34,945 nt of DNA from Hymenobacter sp. (GTDB lineage: Bacteria > Bacteroidota > Bacteroidia > Cytophagales > Hymenobacteraceae). The notes under the pieces were generated by a model. The model made no database searches, was not told where the DNA came from, and saw nothing but the letters and a program-made list of their open reading frames with translations. Position 1 is the first letter of the stretch, and each line of letters opens with the position of its first letter. The stretch spans positions 1 to 34,945 of the forward strand of contig JANXNW010000065.1 of NCBI GenBank assembly GCA_025353905.1. Reading direction: 5' to 3'. A program made the translations under genes and the position numbers. This document shows positions 15,447 to 22,619 of the stretch, piece by piece.

Positions 15447-16346
15447 GTGAAAAATTCCCTCCCTCCTCATGGCAAGCTGCTGGCCGTGGGGGGCAACGAA
15501 GACAAGGGCACCTACCCTTCGGTGCGCTCGAAGCGCAAGTACTACCTCAACTTTTTTGAGCTGGGCATCCTCAAACGGGTCGTGTCGGAGTCGGGCCTCA
15601 CCGACCCGCGCATCGAAGTCATCACCACGGCCTCGATGATACCGCACGAGGTGGGGCCAGTGTACACGGCCGCCTTCGCCATGCTCGACTGCCACCGGGT
15701 GGGGGTGCTCGACATCGGGCAGCCGGGCCAGGCCGACCAGCCCGAGCACCTGGCCCGGCTGCGGGCCGCCGACGTAGTCATGATATCGGGCGGCAATCAG
15801 TCCCGCCTCACTCAGATGTTTGGCGGCACCGAGTTTCTGGCGGTGCTACGCCGGCGCTACCTCGCCGAGCCGAACTTCGTGGTGGCCGGCACCAGCGCCG
15901 GGGCCATGGCCATGTCGGCCCACATGATACGCGGCGGCTCGGTGCCCGACGCGCTGCTGAAAGGGGCCGTGAAGATGGGCGCGGGCCTGGGCCTGCTGCC
16001 AGGGGCCATCATAGACTCACACTTCGTCAAGCGCGGGCGCTTCGGGCGGCTCATTGAGGCCGTGGCCCTGCACCCGGCCCTTATCGGCATCGGGCTGGGC
16101 GAAGACACGGGCGTGCTCATCACCGAAGGCCGCTGGGTCGAAACGGTGGGGTCGAACCTGGTCATTATCCTCGACGGCCACTCGCTGGGCCACAACAACG
16201 CCGCCGCCGTGGGCAAGGGCAGCGCGCTTTCCATCGAAAATTTCCGGATGCACGTGCTGGCCAAAGGCAACGTGTATGATTTGCGTGAGCGCAAATTCTA
16301 CGTCAGCCACGCCCCGCTCATGCTCCCCGACCCAGCCAAGGAGTAG
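15447..16346 (+). CDS. cphB: Cyanophycinase (peptidase family S51)
   Basis: A 299-aa serine exopeptidase that degrades the storage polymer cyanophycin (multi-L-arginyl-poly-L-aspartate) to beta-Asp-Arg dipeptides. The N-terminal GKLLAVGGNEDKG is the family hallmark; ISGGNQSRL, the nucleophile Ser150 in VAGTSAGAMAMS, and IDSHFVKRGRFGRL with His192 complete the picture, followed by GLGEDTGVLI. There is no signal peptide, so the enzyme is cytosolic. The start is set at GTG 15447, which puts the first strand near residue 10 as in homologues and lies behind a perfect -7 box. Isoaspartyl peptidase, the next enzyme of the pathway, lies 0.7 kb away on the other strand. Cyanophycin synthetase is not in the window. 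Confidence 0.92.
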   Translation: MKNSLPPHGKLLAVGGNEDKGTYPSVRSKRKYYLNFFELGILKRVVSESGLTDPRIEVITTASMIPHEVGPVYTAAFAMLDCHRVGVLDIGQPGQADQPEHLARLRAADVVMISGGNQSRLTQMFGGTEFLAVLRRRYLAEPNFVVAGTSAGAMAMSAHMIRGGSVPDALLKGAVKMGAGLGLLPGAIIDSHFVKRGRFGRLIEAVALHPALIGIGLGEDTGVLITEGRWVETVGSNLVIILDGHSLGHNNAAAVGKGSALSIENFRMHVLAKGNVYDLRERKFYVSHAPLMLPDPAKE

Positions 16347-16364
16347 CGCCCACCCCGCCCGGCC

Positions 16365-16664
16365 TCAGCCCCCGGAGCGGCCGGGGTCACGGCGGGTGTC
16401 CACGACGGCGAGCACCTCGATTTCATTCTGCTCGGCGGCGTACTGGTAGTAGAGGCGCGTGGTTTTGTTGGCCAGCCACTCGCGGGTAGCCGGTCGCTGG
16501 GGTGAAAGCTTGCCCAGCTCAGGCATAACGGTCAGGGCCGCGCCCGCTTTGGCTACGTCGGCCAGGAAACTCGTTTTGGCGCTCTGCGAGAAGTGCTCTG
16601 CCAGCCAAGCGGCTTGTAATTCAATGTTGGCCAACGCTTCGGGAGAAATACTGAGTTTTGTCAT
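16365..16664 (-). CDS. ParE/RelE-like toxin of a toxin-antitoxin pair
   Basis: A 99-aa protein with the compact ParE/RelE fold pattern: an N-terminal strand (LSISPEALANIE), a helical hairpin (LQAAWLAEHFSQSAKTSFLA), MPELGKLSP, then C-terminal strands TTRLYYQYAAEQNEIEVLAV and VDTRRDP with Arg and Asp near the end. RelE members cleave mRNA on the ribosome and ParE members poison gyrase; the sequence alone does not decide which. The start ATG (16664) lies 13 bp after the stop of the upstream small gene on the same strand, the classic antitoxin-first order. The longer track ORF adds residues that overlap that gene. Confidence 0.78.
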   Translation of the reverse strand: MTKLSISPEALANIELQAAWLAEHFSQSAKTSFLADVAKAGAALTVMPELGKLSPQRPATREWLANKTTRLYYQYAAEQNEIEVLAVVDTRRDPGRSGG

Positions 16665-16677
16665 GTACCCCGACTGA

Positions 16678-16962
16678 CTACTGCTGCATAAGTTTAGCCA
16701 TCGCCTCTTCAAAAGGAATACCTTGCCCGGCGGCGAGGCTTTGCTCGCTGCGCAAAATCAGGTCCTGGGTCGCTGGGCTGAGGTCGTTCCAGAAATCTGC
16801 TTCGGCCACTGACGCTTCAGCCTGGGTTTGCAGCAGGGCCGCCACGGCTTGCAGAAACGCGGCATTGTCGACGCGCTCAGTCAAGGCGTGGACGGTTTGC
16901 CGCACGGCGGCCAAATCGGGCGCGGCGGCGGCGGCGACGGGAGCAGGAACGGTCGGGGTCAT
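16678..16962 (-). CDS. Putative antitoxin partner
   Basis: A 94-aa acidic protein with an Ala/Pro-rich N terminus (MTPTVPAPVAAAAAPDLAAV), then helices (VRQTVHALTERVDNAAFLQA) and a C-terminal stretch FWNDLSPATQDLILRSEQSL, ending GIPFEEAMAKLMQQ. The tail, with a hydrophobic helix and the PFEEAMAKL pattern, resembles antitoxin C termini that wrap around ParE/RelE toxins. No clear DNA-binding domain is visible at the N terminus, which is unusual. The ATG is supported by a TACATTTA box exactly 4 bp upstream. The longer 197-aa ORF runs into the isoaspartyl peptidase gene and is rejected. Assignment rests mainly on position and size. Confidence 0.62.
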   Translation of the reverse strand: MTPTVPAPVAAAAAPDLAAVRQTVHALTERVDNAAFLQAVAALLQTQAEASVAEADFWNDLSPATQDLILRSEQSLAAGQGIPFEEAMAKLMQQ

Positions 16963-17005
16963 AGCGTAAATGTAAAAAGCGTCTTGTAAAAAACTTCGGC
17001 CTCCG

Positions 17006-17043
17006 CGCCCTCTGCGCAACCCTCTGCGCCCTCTGCGGGCTAA
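17006..17043. repeat. CCTCTGCG direct repeat tract
   Basis: Three copies of CCCTCTGCG in 38 bp between the antitoxin and isoaspartyl peptidase genes. The same core (CCTCTGCG) recurs at the right end of the window (34850-34945), so this is a dispersed intergenic repeat. Confidence 0.6.
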
Positions 17044-17072
17044 AACAACGTTGCAACGAGCCGATACGAAAC

Positions 17073-18005
17073 CTAATAAATAGCCACCCGCTCCTCCCCC
17101 GCCGCGTCGCACCAGGCCCGATACATGCCGCCCGAATTGAAGGGCAGGGCCAGCTCGCCGGCCGCGCTCACGGCAATCAGGCCGCCCTCGCCGCCAACCG
17201 GGGCGAGCTTGTCGTGGACGACCACGCGGCAGGCTTCGGCCAGGCTCAAGCCTTTGTAGCGCATCAGGCACGAGACGTCATAGGCGGCCACGGCCCGCAT
17301 GAAGTCCTCACCGTTGCCGGTGCAGCTGATGGCCACCTCGGCGTCGGCCCAGGTGCCGGCCCCGGGCAGGGGCGTGTCGCCGATGCGCGAAAACCGCTTG
17401 TTAGTCATGCCGCCCGTACTGGTGGCGGCGGCCAGGTTGCCGTGCTGGTCGCGGGCGACGGCCCCCACGGTGCCTTTTTTCCAGTTAGCATCAACGACTG
17501 GCGCGGAGCCGGCGTGGTCGAGCTGCATTCGGCCGGCGGCGATGGCCTGCTGCAACTGGTCGAAGCGGCGCTGGGTGAAAAAATAATCGGCCGGCTGGGT
17601 GGGCAGCCCGTGCAGGCGGGCCAGCTCATCGGCCCCCGGATAGCCGAGCAGCACGTGCTCGGTGTGCTCCATGACGAGGCGGGCGGCGCGAATCGGGTTC
17701 TGGATTTCGCGCGCGCCGGCCACGGCCCCGACCCGGCCGCTGGCCCCGTCCATGAGGGCCGCGTCCAGCTCGTGGTGGCCGTCGTGGGTAAACACAGCCC
17801 CGCGCCCGGCGTTAAATAACGGATTGTCTTCGAGGCAGATGACGGCGGCCTCGACGGCGGCCAGCGCGGGCGCACCCTCGGCCAGCAGGCGGCGGCCGGC
17901 GGCCAGCGCGGCTTGCAGGCCGGCGCGGTAATCGGCTTCGAGGGCCGGGGTCAGCTCGGCGCGGGCAATGGTGCCGGCACCGCCGTGAATGGCAAGGGCG
18001 TACAT
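17073..18005 (-). CDS. iaaA: Isoaspartyl peptidase / type III-like L-asparaginase (Ntn hydrolase)
   Basis: A 310-aa protein of the plant-type asparaginase family. N-terminal ALAIHGGAGTI and NAGRGAVFTHDGHHELDA are characteristic. The autocleavage site is before Thr179 in KKGTVGAVA, giving alpha and beta subunits with Thr as nucleophile; STGGMTNKRFSRIGDTPLPG and SCTGNGEDFMR follow. The enzyme cleaves beta-Asp dipeptides, including the beta-Asp-Arg released by cyanophycinase, to free Asp and Arg. Its placement near the cyanophycinase gene supports that role; repair of isoaspartyl damage or asparagine hydrolysis are alternatives. The start at 18005 puts the first strand at residue 3. A hairpin palindrome lies 13 bp upstream. 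Confidence 0.93.
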   Translation of the reverse strand: MYALAIHGGAGTIARAELTPALEADYRAGLQAALAAGRRLLAEGAPALAAVEAAVICLEDNPLFNAGRGAVFTHDGHHELDAALMDGASGRVGAVAGAREIQNPIRAARLVMEHTEHVLLGYPGADELARLHGLPTQPADYFFTQRRFDQLQQAIAAGRMQLDHAGSAPVVDANWKKGTVGAVARDQHGNLAAATSTGGMTNKRFSRIGDTPLPGAGTWADAEVAISCTGNGEDFMRAVAAYDVSCLMRYKGLSLAEACRVVVHDKLAPVGGEGGLIAVSAAGELALPFNSGGMYRAWCDAAGEERVAIY

Positions 18006-18017
18006 GAGGAAAGTAGG

Positions 18018-18171
18018 GCGGGTCTCCGACCCGCTGATGAATGTGGGGAGCGAGCACAAAGAAACGGCCGGTTATGACCAAGCGGGCGCTGCATCGGCTT
18101 GACGGCTTTAGGCAGTTAGCTGGGGTTTCGGCAACTTTCTTTTGGAAATCAGCGGCGGGTCGGAGACCCGC
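18018..18171. repeat. Two mirrored GCGGGTC palindromes (18018-18034 and 18155-18171)
   Basis: Each copy is a perfect hairpin with 7-bp arms: GCGGGTC-TCC-GACCCGC and GCGGGTC-GGA-GACCCGC. The two are also reverse complements of each other, so the whole 160 bp can pair. They lie in the divergent region between the isoaspartyl peptidase and DUF3127 genes. A related imperfect hairpin (CGTGGACTC/GAGTCCGCG) stands at 21575-21595. Confidence 0.8.
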
Positions 18172-18198
18172 GCTACCGCTCACTACGGTTTTTTTTCG

Positions 18199-18206
18199 TA
18201 GGTTTG
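18199..18206 (+). promoter_or_regulatory. -7 element TAGGTTTG for the DUF3127 gene
   Basis: Perfect TAnnTTTG match, 35 bp before the ATG at 18242. Confidence 0.6.
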
Positions 18207-18241
18207 GGCTAAAGTTCTTTTTACCTAAAAATCCCTCCCCG

Positions 18242-18667
18242 ATGCCTTACGACGTAACCGGCCGCCTGCACGAGATATTCGACGAACAGCAGGTCAGCGA
18301 CAAATTCCGCAAGCTTGAATTCGTGCTCGAAGTGCAGGACGGGCAGTTTCCGCAGCAAATCAAGCTCCAGCTCACCCAGGACAAAACGGCACTCATCGCC
18401 CCTTACAAAGTGGGCGACGAGGTGAAAGTAACCTTCGACCTGCGCGGTCGGGGCTTCAACAAGGAAGGCAAGATGCTCTACTTCACCAACCTTGAAGCCT
18501 GGCGCATCGAAGGCGGCGCCGGCGGCGGGTCTTCGTATGGCGGCGGGCAGCAGCAACAAGCCGCGCCGCGCCCGGCCGCGCCTCAGCAAAACCAGAACCC
18601 CGGCCTACGCGCCCAGCCCACGGCTCAGCCCATCGCCGGCGACGACGACAACGACCTGCCGTTTTAG
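18242..18667 (+). CDS. DUF3127 family OB-fold protein with SSB-like acidic tip
   Basis: A 141-aa protein of the Bacteroidota DUF3127 family. Residues 1-95 form the domain (MPYDVTGRLHEIFDEQQVSD, KFRKLEFVLEVQ, VGDEVKVTFDLRGRGFNKEG, MLYFTNLEAWRIE), which resembles a small OB-fold. A Gly/Gln/Pro-rich linker follows (GGGSSYGGGQQQQ) and the protein ends DDDNDLPF. This architecture, with an OB-like domain, disordered linker and acidic tip ending in Pro-Phe, is that of single-stranded DNA-binding protein. In SSB the tip recruits repair and replication enzymes. A ssDNA or RNA role is therefore plausible but unproven. The ATG at 18242 is chosen over the long upstream extension because a promoter box lies in between. 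Confidence 0.88.
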   Translation: MPYDVTGRLHEIFDEQQVSDKFRKLEFVLEVQDGQFPQQIKLQLTQDKTALIAPYKVGDEVKVTFDLRGRGFNKEGKMLYFTNLEAWRIEGGAGGGSSYGGGQQQQAAPRPAAPQQNQNPGLRAQPTAQPIAGDDDNDLPF

Positions 18668-18670
18668 TTT

Positions 18671-18817
18671 CTGGCTGTTGGCTATCGGCTTTTAGCTGAT
18701 GGTTTTTTCGGCCTTCCAGTTGTGCCGTCTTCCGCTGGAAGGCGGCACATTTGCGTTTAAACGTCTATCCTGCGCGTCCGGCAACACCGGCAGCCCTCAG
18801 CCCTCAGCCCTCAGCCC
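18671..18817. repeat. Heptad-period repeats H5 and interlocking stems
   Basis: 18671-18702 has 7-bp units of the TTAGCTG/TTGGCTA type; 18790-18817 has CAGCCCT repeated three times, ending at the ATG of the AlbA_2 gene. Between them, GCCTTCCAG (18711-18719) pairs with CTGGAAGGC (18735-18743), while TGTGCCG inside its loop pairs with CGGCACA just downstream, giving a pseudoknot-like arrangement. Confidence 0.65.
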
Positions 18818-19453
18818 ATGAACAACCTGCGCGCCCTCATCGCCCAAGGAGAGGGCGAGCAGCTTGAATTCAAGAAGAAAACCACCCACCCGACCCGCAT
18901 CTCGCGCACGCTGACCTCGCTGGCCAACACGCGCGGCGGGCAGGTACTGGTGGGCGTCGACGACGACGGCCGCGTGGTGGGCGTACGCGACGCGGAAGAG
19001 GAAAAATTTATGCTCCGCGAAGCCGCCGCCCACTACGTGGACCCGCCGCTGACCTTGCACTTTGAAGAGGTCGAAACCGACGACGAGCGCATCGTGCTCG
19101 TGGTGCGCGTGGCCGAGAGCCAGACCAAGCCCCACCGCGCCCAGGTGGCCCCCGGCGAGTGGCTGCCCTACGTGCGCGTCCGCGACGAGAGCGTGCAGGC
19201 TAGCACCCTCACCGAGCGGCTGCTCGAACACCAGCCGCCGCCCGAAATCCGTCTCGAAAAACTGCCGCTCAACAAGGACGAGCTGCGAGTGCTCGACCAC
19301 TTGCGCGCCCGTCAGCCGCGCATCACGGTCGCCGAATTCGCCGACCTGGCAAACATCAGCCGCCGCCGCGCCTACCGCACCCTGATGAAGCTCACCCTGC
19401 ACGGGTATTTGCGGTACCACGACCGCGAAAAGGAGCCGTTTTATACGCTGTAA
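18818..19453 (+). CDS. AlbA_2 (Schlafen-like) domain protein with winged helix
   Basis: A 211-aa protein. Residues ~8-130 form an AlbA_2 domain (PF04326): GEGEQLEFKKKTTHPTRISR, then SLANTRGGQVLVGVDDDGRV and a later LVVRVAESQTKPHRAQ. The pattern E-x-KK...ANT-GG-x-LVGV is the family core, associated with nucleic-acid binding or transcription control. Residues ~150-211 form a winged-helix segment (LNKDELRVLDHLRARQPRIT, VAEFADLANISRRRAYRTLM). It probably acts as a DNA-binding regulator; its target is unknown. The start is the ATG directly after three CAGCCCT repeats. The gene is convergent with the DUF2383 gene, with a strong shared terminator. Confidence 0.85.
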   Translation: MNNLRALIAQGEGEQLEFKKKTTHPTRISRTLTSLANTRGGQVLVGVDDDGRVVGVRDAEEEKFMLREAAAHYVDPPLTLHFEEVETDDERIVLVVRVAESQTKPHRAQVAPGEWLPYVRVRDESVQASTLTERLLEHQPPPEIRLEKLPLNKDELRVLDHLRARQPRITVAEFADLANISRRRAYRTLMKLTLHGYLRYHDREKEPFYTL

Positions 19454-19457
19454 TTGT

Positions 19458-19639
19458 TTGGCTGATAGCTGTTAGCTAATGACTGGTAGCTGTTTCGTTT
19501 TGAACTGGCTGTTGAAATACAAGCTGAGCAGCATAAAAAAAGCGACCCGTTGGAGTCGCTTTTTTTCAGATACTGTGGGCATTTGTGCGCTGAAAGTCAT
19601 CAGCTAACAGCTAAAGCCATTGGCCAGACATCAGCCAAA
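19458..19639. repeat. Heptad-period repeat pair H6 around a terminator
   Basis: Left arm 19458-19495 (TGGCTGA TAGCTGT TAGCTAA...) and right arm 19596-19639 (GTCATCA GCTAACA GCTAAAG...) have 7-bp period and are inverted. The right arm reaches the base next to the DUF2383 stop codon. A perfect intrinsic terminator sits between the arms. Confidence 0.85.
19535..19566. terminator. Bidirectional intrinsic terminator
   Basis: AAAAAAAGCGAC-CCGTTGGA-GTCGCTTTTTTT: perfect 12-bp inverted arms, so a GC stem followed by a T run exists on both strands. It serves the convergent AlbA_2 and DUF2383 genes. Confidence 0.92.
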
Positions 19640-20089
19640 CTAAGCCGCGCTACGCAACGCCTTGATGGCGTCGTGGGCCTGCTTGATGCCTTGCGACTGG
19701 TGCTGGAGCACGGCTTGGACGCCGGCGGGCAGGTCCTGGGCTTTAAGGGCGGTTTCGAAGACCATCTTGGCGTGGTCTTCGCCGCGCTCGCACTCGTCAA
19801 GAATGGCGTTACGGTCGTGACCAGTAACGAGCGACTTCAGGTCGATGAAGGCGCGATGAGCGGCGGCAACTACCCCCGAGCCTTCGTCGGTATCGGGCTT
19901 GAGGTCGAGCTTGAACATCTGGTCCTCAATCTCGGTGATGTAGCCGGCGCGCTGCGCGGCGTATTTCATAAACGTGTGCTTCAGGTCGGCGTCCTTCACG
20001 TCCACCATCGCGTCAGCGTAGCCCTTCTGGCCTTCCTTGAGGGTGGTGATGACTTCGTTAAGCAGGGCTTGGGTGGCTTTGGCGTCCAT
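19640..20089 (-). CDS. DUF2383 / PA2169-type four-helix-bundle protein
   Basis: A 149-aa all-helical protein of the ferritin-like DUF2383 group. It has LNEVITTLKEGQKGYADAM, HTFMKYAAQRAGYITEIEDQ, the central GSGVVAAAHRAFIDLKSLVT and ILDECERGEDHAKMVFETAL, ending with QHQSQGIKQAHDAIKALR. Conserved Glu, His and Asp residues at ferritin-like positions (E in ECERGED, H in GEDHAK) could bind metal. The function is unknown; such proteins are often induced by stress. The start ATG gives the normal length. The stop is directly beside heptad repeat H6, and transcription ends at the shared terminator. Confidence 0.88.
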   Translation of the reverse strand: MDAKATQALLNEVITTLKEGQKGYADAMVDVKDADLKHTFMKYAAQRAGYITEIEDQMFKLDLKPDTDEGSGVVAAAHRAFIDLKSLVTGHDRNAILDECERGEDHAKMVFETALKAQDLPAGVQAVLQHQSQGIKQAHDAIKALRSAA

Positions 20090-20170
20090 GTTCGGAAAGG
20101 GTTTGGGGGTGAAACTGATACGCCTCAGTGTACTGCCCTGGTGAGGTTAAGGTTGCGTTGGGTGAGTGGT

Positions 20171-20288
20171 GGAGGGGCGTCTGTCATGCTGAGCGAAGCG
20201 AAGCATCTTGCTTGCTTCGTTGTAGACGTTTGAGTTTACTGCACCGCGCAAGATGCTTCGCTTCGCTCAGCATGACAAACGCCCCTCC
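20171..20288. repeat. REP-like inverted repeat C (GTCATGCTGAGC family)
   Basis: 41-bp arms 20171-20211 and 20248-20288 pair with a single mismatch; the loop is 36 bp. The right arm ends 1 bp before the BaiN-like stop codon. Its word (GTCATGCTGAGCGAAGCGAA) differs from elements A and B, but the design is the same. Confidence 0.9.
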
Positions 20289-20289
20289 A

Positions 20290-21549
20290 TTACCGCCCAC
20301 TCATTGCCTGCCCGGCCAAAAAGCCCGTCGTCCAGGCGGCCTGGAAATTGAAGCCGCCGGTGATGCCGTCGAGGTCGAGCACTTCGCCGGCGAAGAAAAG
20401 ACCCGGCACGAGCCGGCTCTCGAACGTGCTCAGGCTGACCTCGCTGAGCGAAATACCGCCGCAGGTCACGAACTCGTCCTTGTGGGTGGTTTTGCCGCGC
20501 ACTTCGAGCGGGGTGCGCAGCAGCAGTTCCAGCAGGCGGCCCTGGGCGCGGGCGGGCACCTCGCTCCAACGGGTGTCGGGGCCGAGGCCCGCTTCGGCCG
20601 TGAGCGTGCGCCAGAGCCGAGCCGGCAGCCCGAACGGCGGGTGGGCGGCGACTTGCTTTTTGCCGTTTTCGAGCCGGAACGCCAGCGCCCAGGCCCGAAG
20701 CGAGTCGTCGGTATGGGTGGGCAGCCAGCTGATGAGGGCCGTGCCGTGGTAGCCCAGCTCGTGGAGGCGGCGCGCGCCCCAGGCCGAAAGCTTGAGCACG
20801 GCCGGCCCGCTCACGCCCCAGTGCGTGATGAGCAGCGGGCCTTCGTAGTGCAGTTTTTCGCCCGCCAGCAGCACCCGCGCATGCGGCACGCTCACGCCCG
20901 GCAGCTCGCGCAGGGGCGAAGCCGGCACGTTGAATGTGAACAGCGACGGCACCGGCTCGGCCACACCGTGGCCCAGCGCCCGCAGCCAGTCGTAGGCACC
21001 CGACTTCGGGTTCCCGCCCGTGGCGACCAGCAGCCGCGCCGCGCGCAGCTCCTCCCCGACCGCCGTCGCGCCTTCACCGTTAATTTTCAATAAAAAACCG
21101 CCTCCGGGCAACACCATAATCTCGTCGGCGGCCGTGCGCGTGAGCACTCGTACGCCGGCCCGCCGGGCGGCCTCTTCGAGGGCGCGGGCGACGGTTTCGC
21201 TGCTGTCCGTGACGGGGAACATGCGCCCGTCGGCTTCGGTCTTGAGCGCCACGCCGCGCGCCGCGAACCAGGCCACCGTGTCGGCCACGCCGAAGCGGCG
21301 AAACGCGTCCTTGAGCTGCCGGCCGCCGCGCGGGTAGTGCTGCACGAGCTGCGCCGCCGACTCGCAGGCGTGGGTCACGTTGCAGCGCCCCCCGCCCGAA
21401 ACGCGCACCTTACCCAGCAGCTTGGGCGTTTTTTCCAGCAAAAAAACCGGCCGGCCGGGGTTGGCCTCGGCGCAAGCAATAGCCCCGAAGAAGCCCGCCG
21501 CCCCGCCGCCGAGCACCACGACGGGTAGATTTTCCAAGTCAGTTGCCAC
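20290..21549 (-). CDS. BaiN/HI0933-like FAD-dependent flavoprotein
   Basis: A 419-aa flavoprotein of the HI0933/BaiN family (NAD(P)/FAD-dependent oxidoreductase). The FAD Rossmann motif is VVVLGGGAAGFFGAI; then come LLGKVRVSGGGRCNVTH, LVATGGNPKSGAYD, ITHWGVSGPAVLKLS and the C-terminal FFAGEVLDLDGITGGFNFQ, which closes the FAD site. Members reduce C=C bonds in some substrates, but most have unknown roles. The start is ambiguous because no ATG is suitable. GTG 21549 gives a short lead to the first strand and stands 4 bp after a TACCTTTA box, fitting a leaderless transcript. The track start at 21609 overlaps the neighbouring gene. It lies just upstream of the epimerase-like gene's stop on the same strand. 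Confidence 0.88.
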   Translation of the reverse strand: MATDLENLPVVVLGGGAAGFFGAIACAEANPGRPVFLLEKTPKLLGKVRVSGGGRCNVTHACESAAQLVQHYPRGGRQLKDAFRRFGVADTVAWFAARGVALKTEADGRMFPVTDSSETVARALEEAARRAGVRVLTRTAADEIMVLPGGGFLLKINGEGATAVGEELRAARLLVATGGNPKSGAYDWLRALGHGVAEPVPSLFTFNVPASPLRELPGVSVPHARVLLAGEKLHYEGPLLITHWGVSGPAVLKLSAWGARRLHELGYHGTALISWLPTHTDDSLRAWALAFRLENGKKQVAAHPPFGLPARLWRTLTAEAGLGPDTRWSEVPARAQGRLLELLLRTPLEVRGKTTHKDEFVTCGGISLSEVSLSTFESRLVPGLFFAGEVLDLDGITGGFNFQAAWTTGFLAGQAMSGR

Positions 21550-21602
21550 CCCGTAAAGGTACGGCAGGGTGTAACGTGGACTCGCAGAGTCCGCGCTACG
21601 GC

Positions 21603-22469
21603 TCAGCAATCGGCCAGGGCGGCCAGCACGTCATCATGCTGAAATTCATACGGCACCACCGCACGTAACCGGCTGCTTTCGATGAGCTTACCACCCGCAC
21701 TGTCGGCCAGGAACGTGGGTGGCTCCAGACCCAGCAGGCGGGCAGCGGCGGGGTAAAACTCGCGGCGCGGCGGGTGGCCCTGGGCGCACACGTTGAGCGT
21801 GTGGCCCCAGATGCCGCGGCCGACGACCGTGCCGAGCACGCCTACCGCATCGGTGAGGTGCAGCAGGTTCACGGGCGCGTCGCCGAGGGGCAGCTCGCGG
21901 CGGCCAGCCAGGAAGCGCCCCGGCGCCCGGCCCGGCCCGAACAAGCCGCCCAAGCGCAGCACCGTGCTCTGCCACTGCCCGTGGCGGGGTACGAAGTGGC
22001 CTTCGGTGCGCAGCACGTCCGAGGCCGCGTCGCGGGTGCTGAGCGCGTCGGCCTCGCGCATCAGGCGCGGCTCGTCGGGATAAACGCCCGTCGTGGACAC
22101 GAACACGACCGCCCGCAGGCCGGCGGCCGCTACCGCCCGGTGCAGCGGTCGCAGCAGGCGCGGGTAGCCCCCGGCCACGGCCGCGCGCGGCGGCACGTTG
22201 ATAACCAGTACGCTGGCCTGACTGAGCCAGGCTATGAAATCGGCTTCTTCGGCTGGCTCCCAGGCCGGACCAAGCTGGAGCAGCCGCGCCTCGATGCCGG
22301 CCCGCGCGAGCGGCGGCAGCTGCTCGGGCGTGGTGGTGGTGCCCAGCACCCGGTGGCCCCGCGCCAATAAATGCCGCGCCAGCGGCAAACCCAGCCAGCC
22401 GCAGCCGACCACCGCCACGGTGGACAAGTTTTCGGACGGAAATGGCGGAAGCGTAGAATCTGATTTCAA
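21603..22469 (-). CDS. NAD(P)-binding epimerase-like protein (YeeZ type)
   Basis: A protein of up to 288 aa with an N-terminal Rossmann fold: TVAVVGCGWLGLPLARHLL, then RVLGTTTTPEQL, VLVINVPPRA, and AVVFVSTTGVYPDEPRLMRE, ending with LLHLTDAVGVLG and HTLNVCAQGHPPRREFY. The STTGVY motif corresponds to the catalytic Ser/Thr-Tyr segment of extended SDR enzymes, and overall it resembles the YeeZ group of NAD-dependent epimerase/dehydratases. The substrate is unknown. The annotated start is a TTG; TTG 22427, just before STVAVVGCG, is equally possible. The gene is divergent from the DECR gene. Confidence 0.8.
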   Translation of the reverse strand: MKSDSTLPPFPSENLSTVAVVGCGWLGLPLARHLLARGHRVLGTTTTPEQLPPLARAGIEARLLQLGPAWEPAEEADFIAWLSQASVLVINVPPRAAVAGGYPRLLRPLHRAVAAAGLRAVVFVSTTGVYPDEPRLMREADALSTRDAASDVLRTEGHFVPRHGQWQSTVLRLGGLFGPGRAPGRFLAGRRELPLGDAPVNLLHLTDAVGVLGTVVGRGIWGHTLNVCAQGHPPRREFYPAAARLLGLEPPTFLADSAGGKLIESSRLRAVVPYEFQHDDVLAALADC

Positions 22470-22619
22470 ATGCGAAAATTAAAAAGTTCAGGAGAGCGAA
22501 TGCAAATAAGAACGACGCAGCCAACGGGCAGGGCCAATTACCTTCGGCCTTTGATGGGGCTGACTATCCGCTGACCATCTTTGTAATTCACCATCTCAGC
22601 GCTTCAACCCAGACAAGCC

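Noticed and set aside
20128-21093. 321-aa plus-strand ORF
   Set aside because: Antisense to the BaiN-like gene and starts inside a REP-like element.
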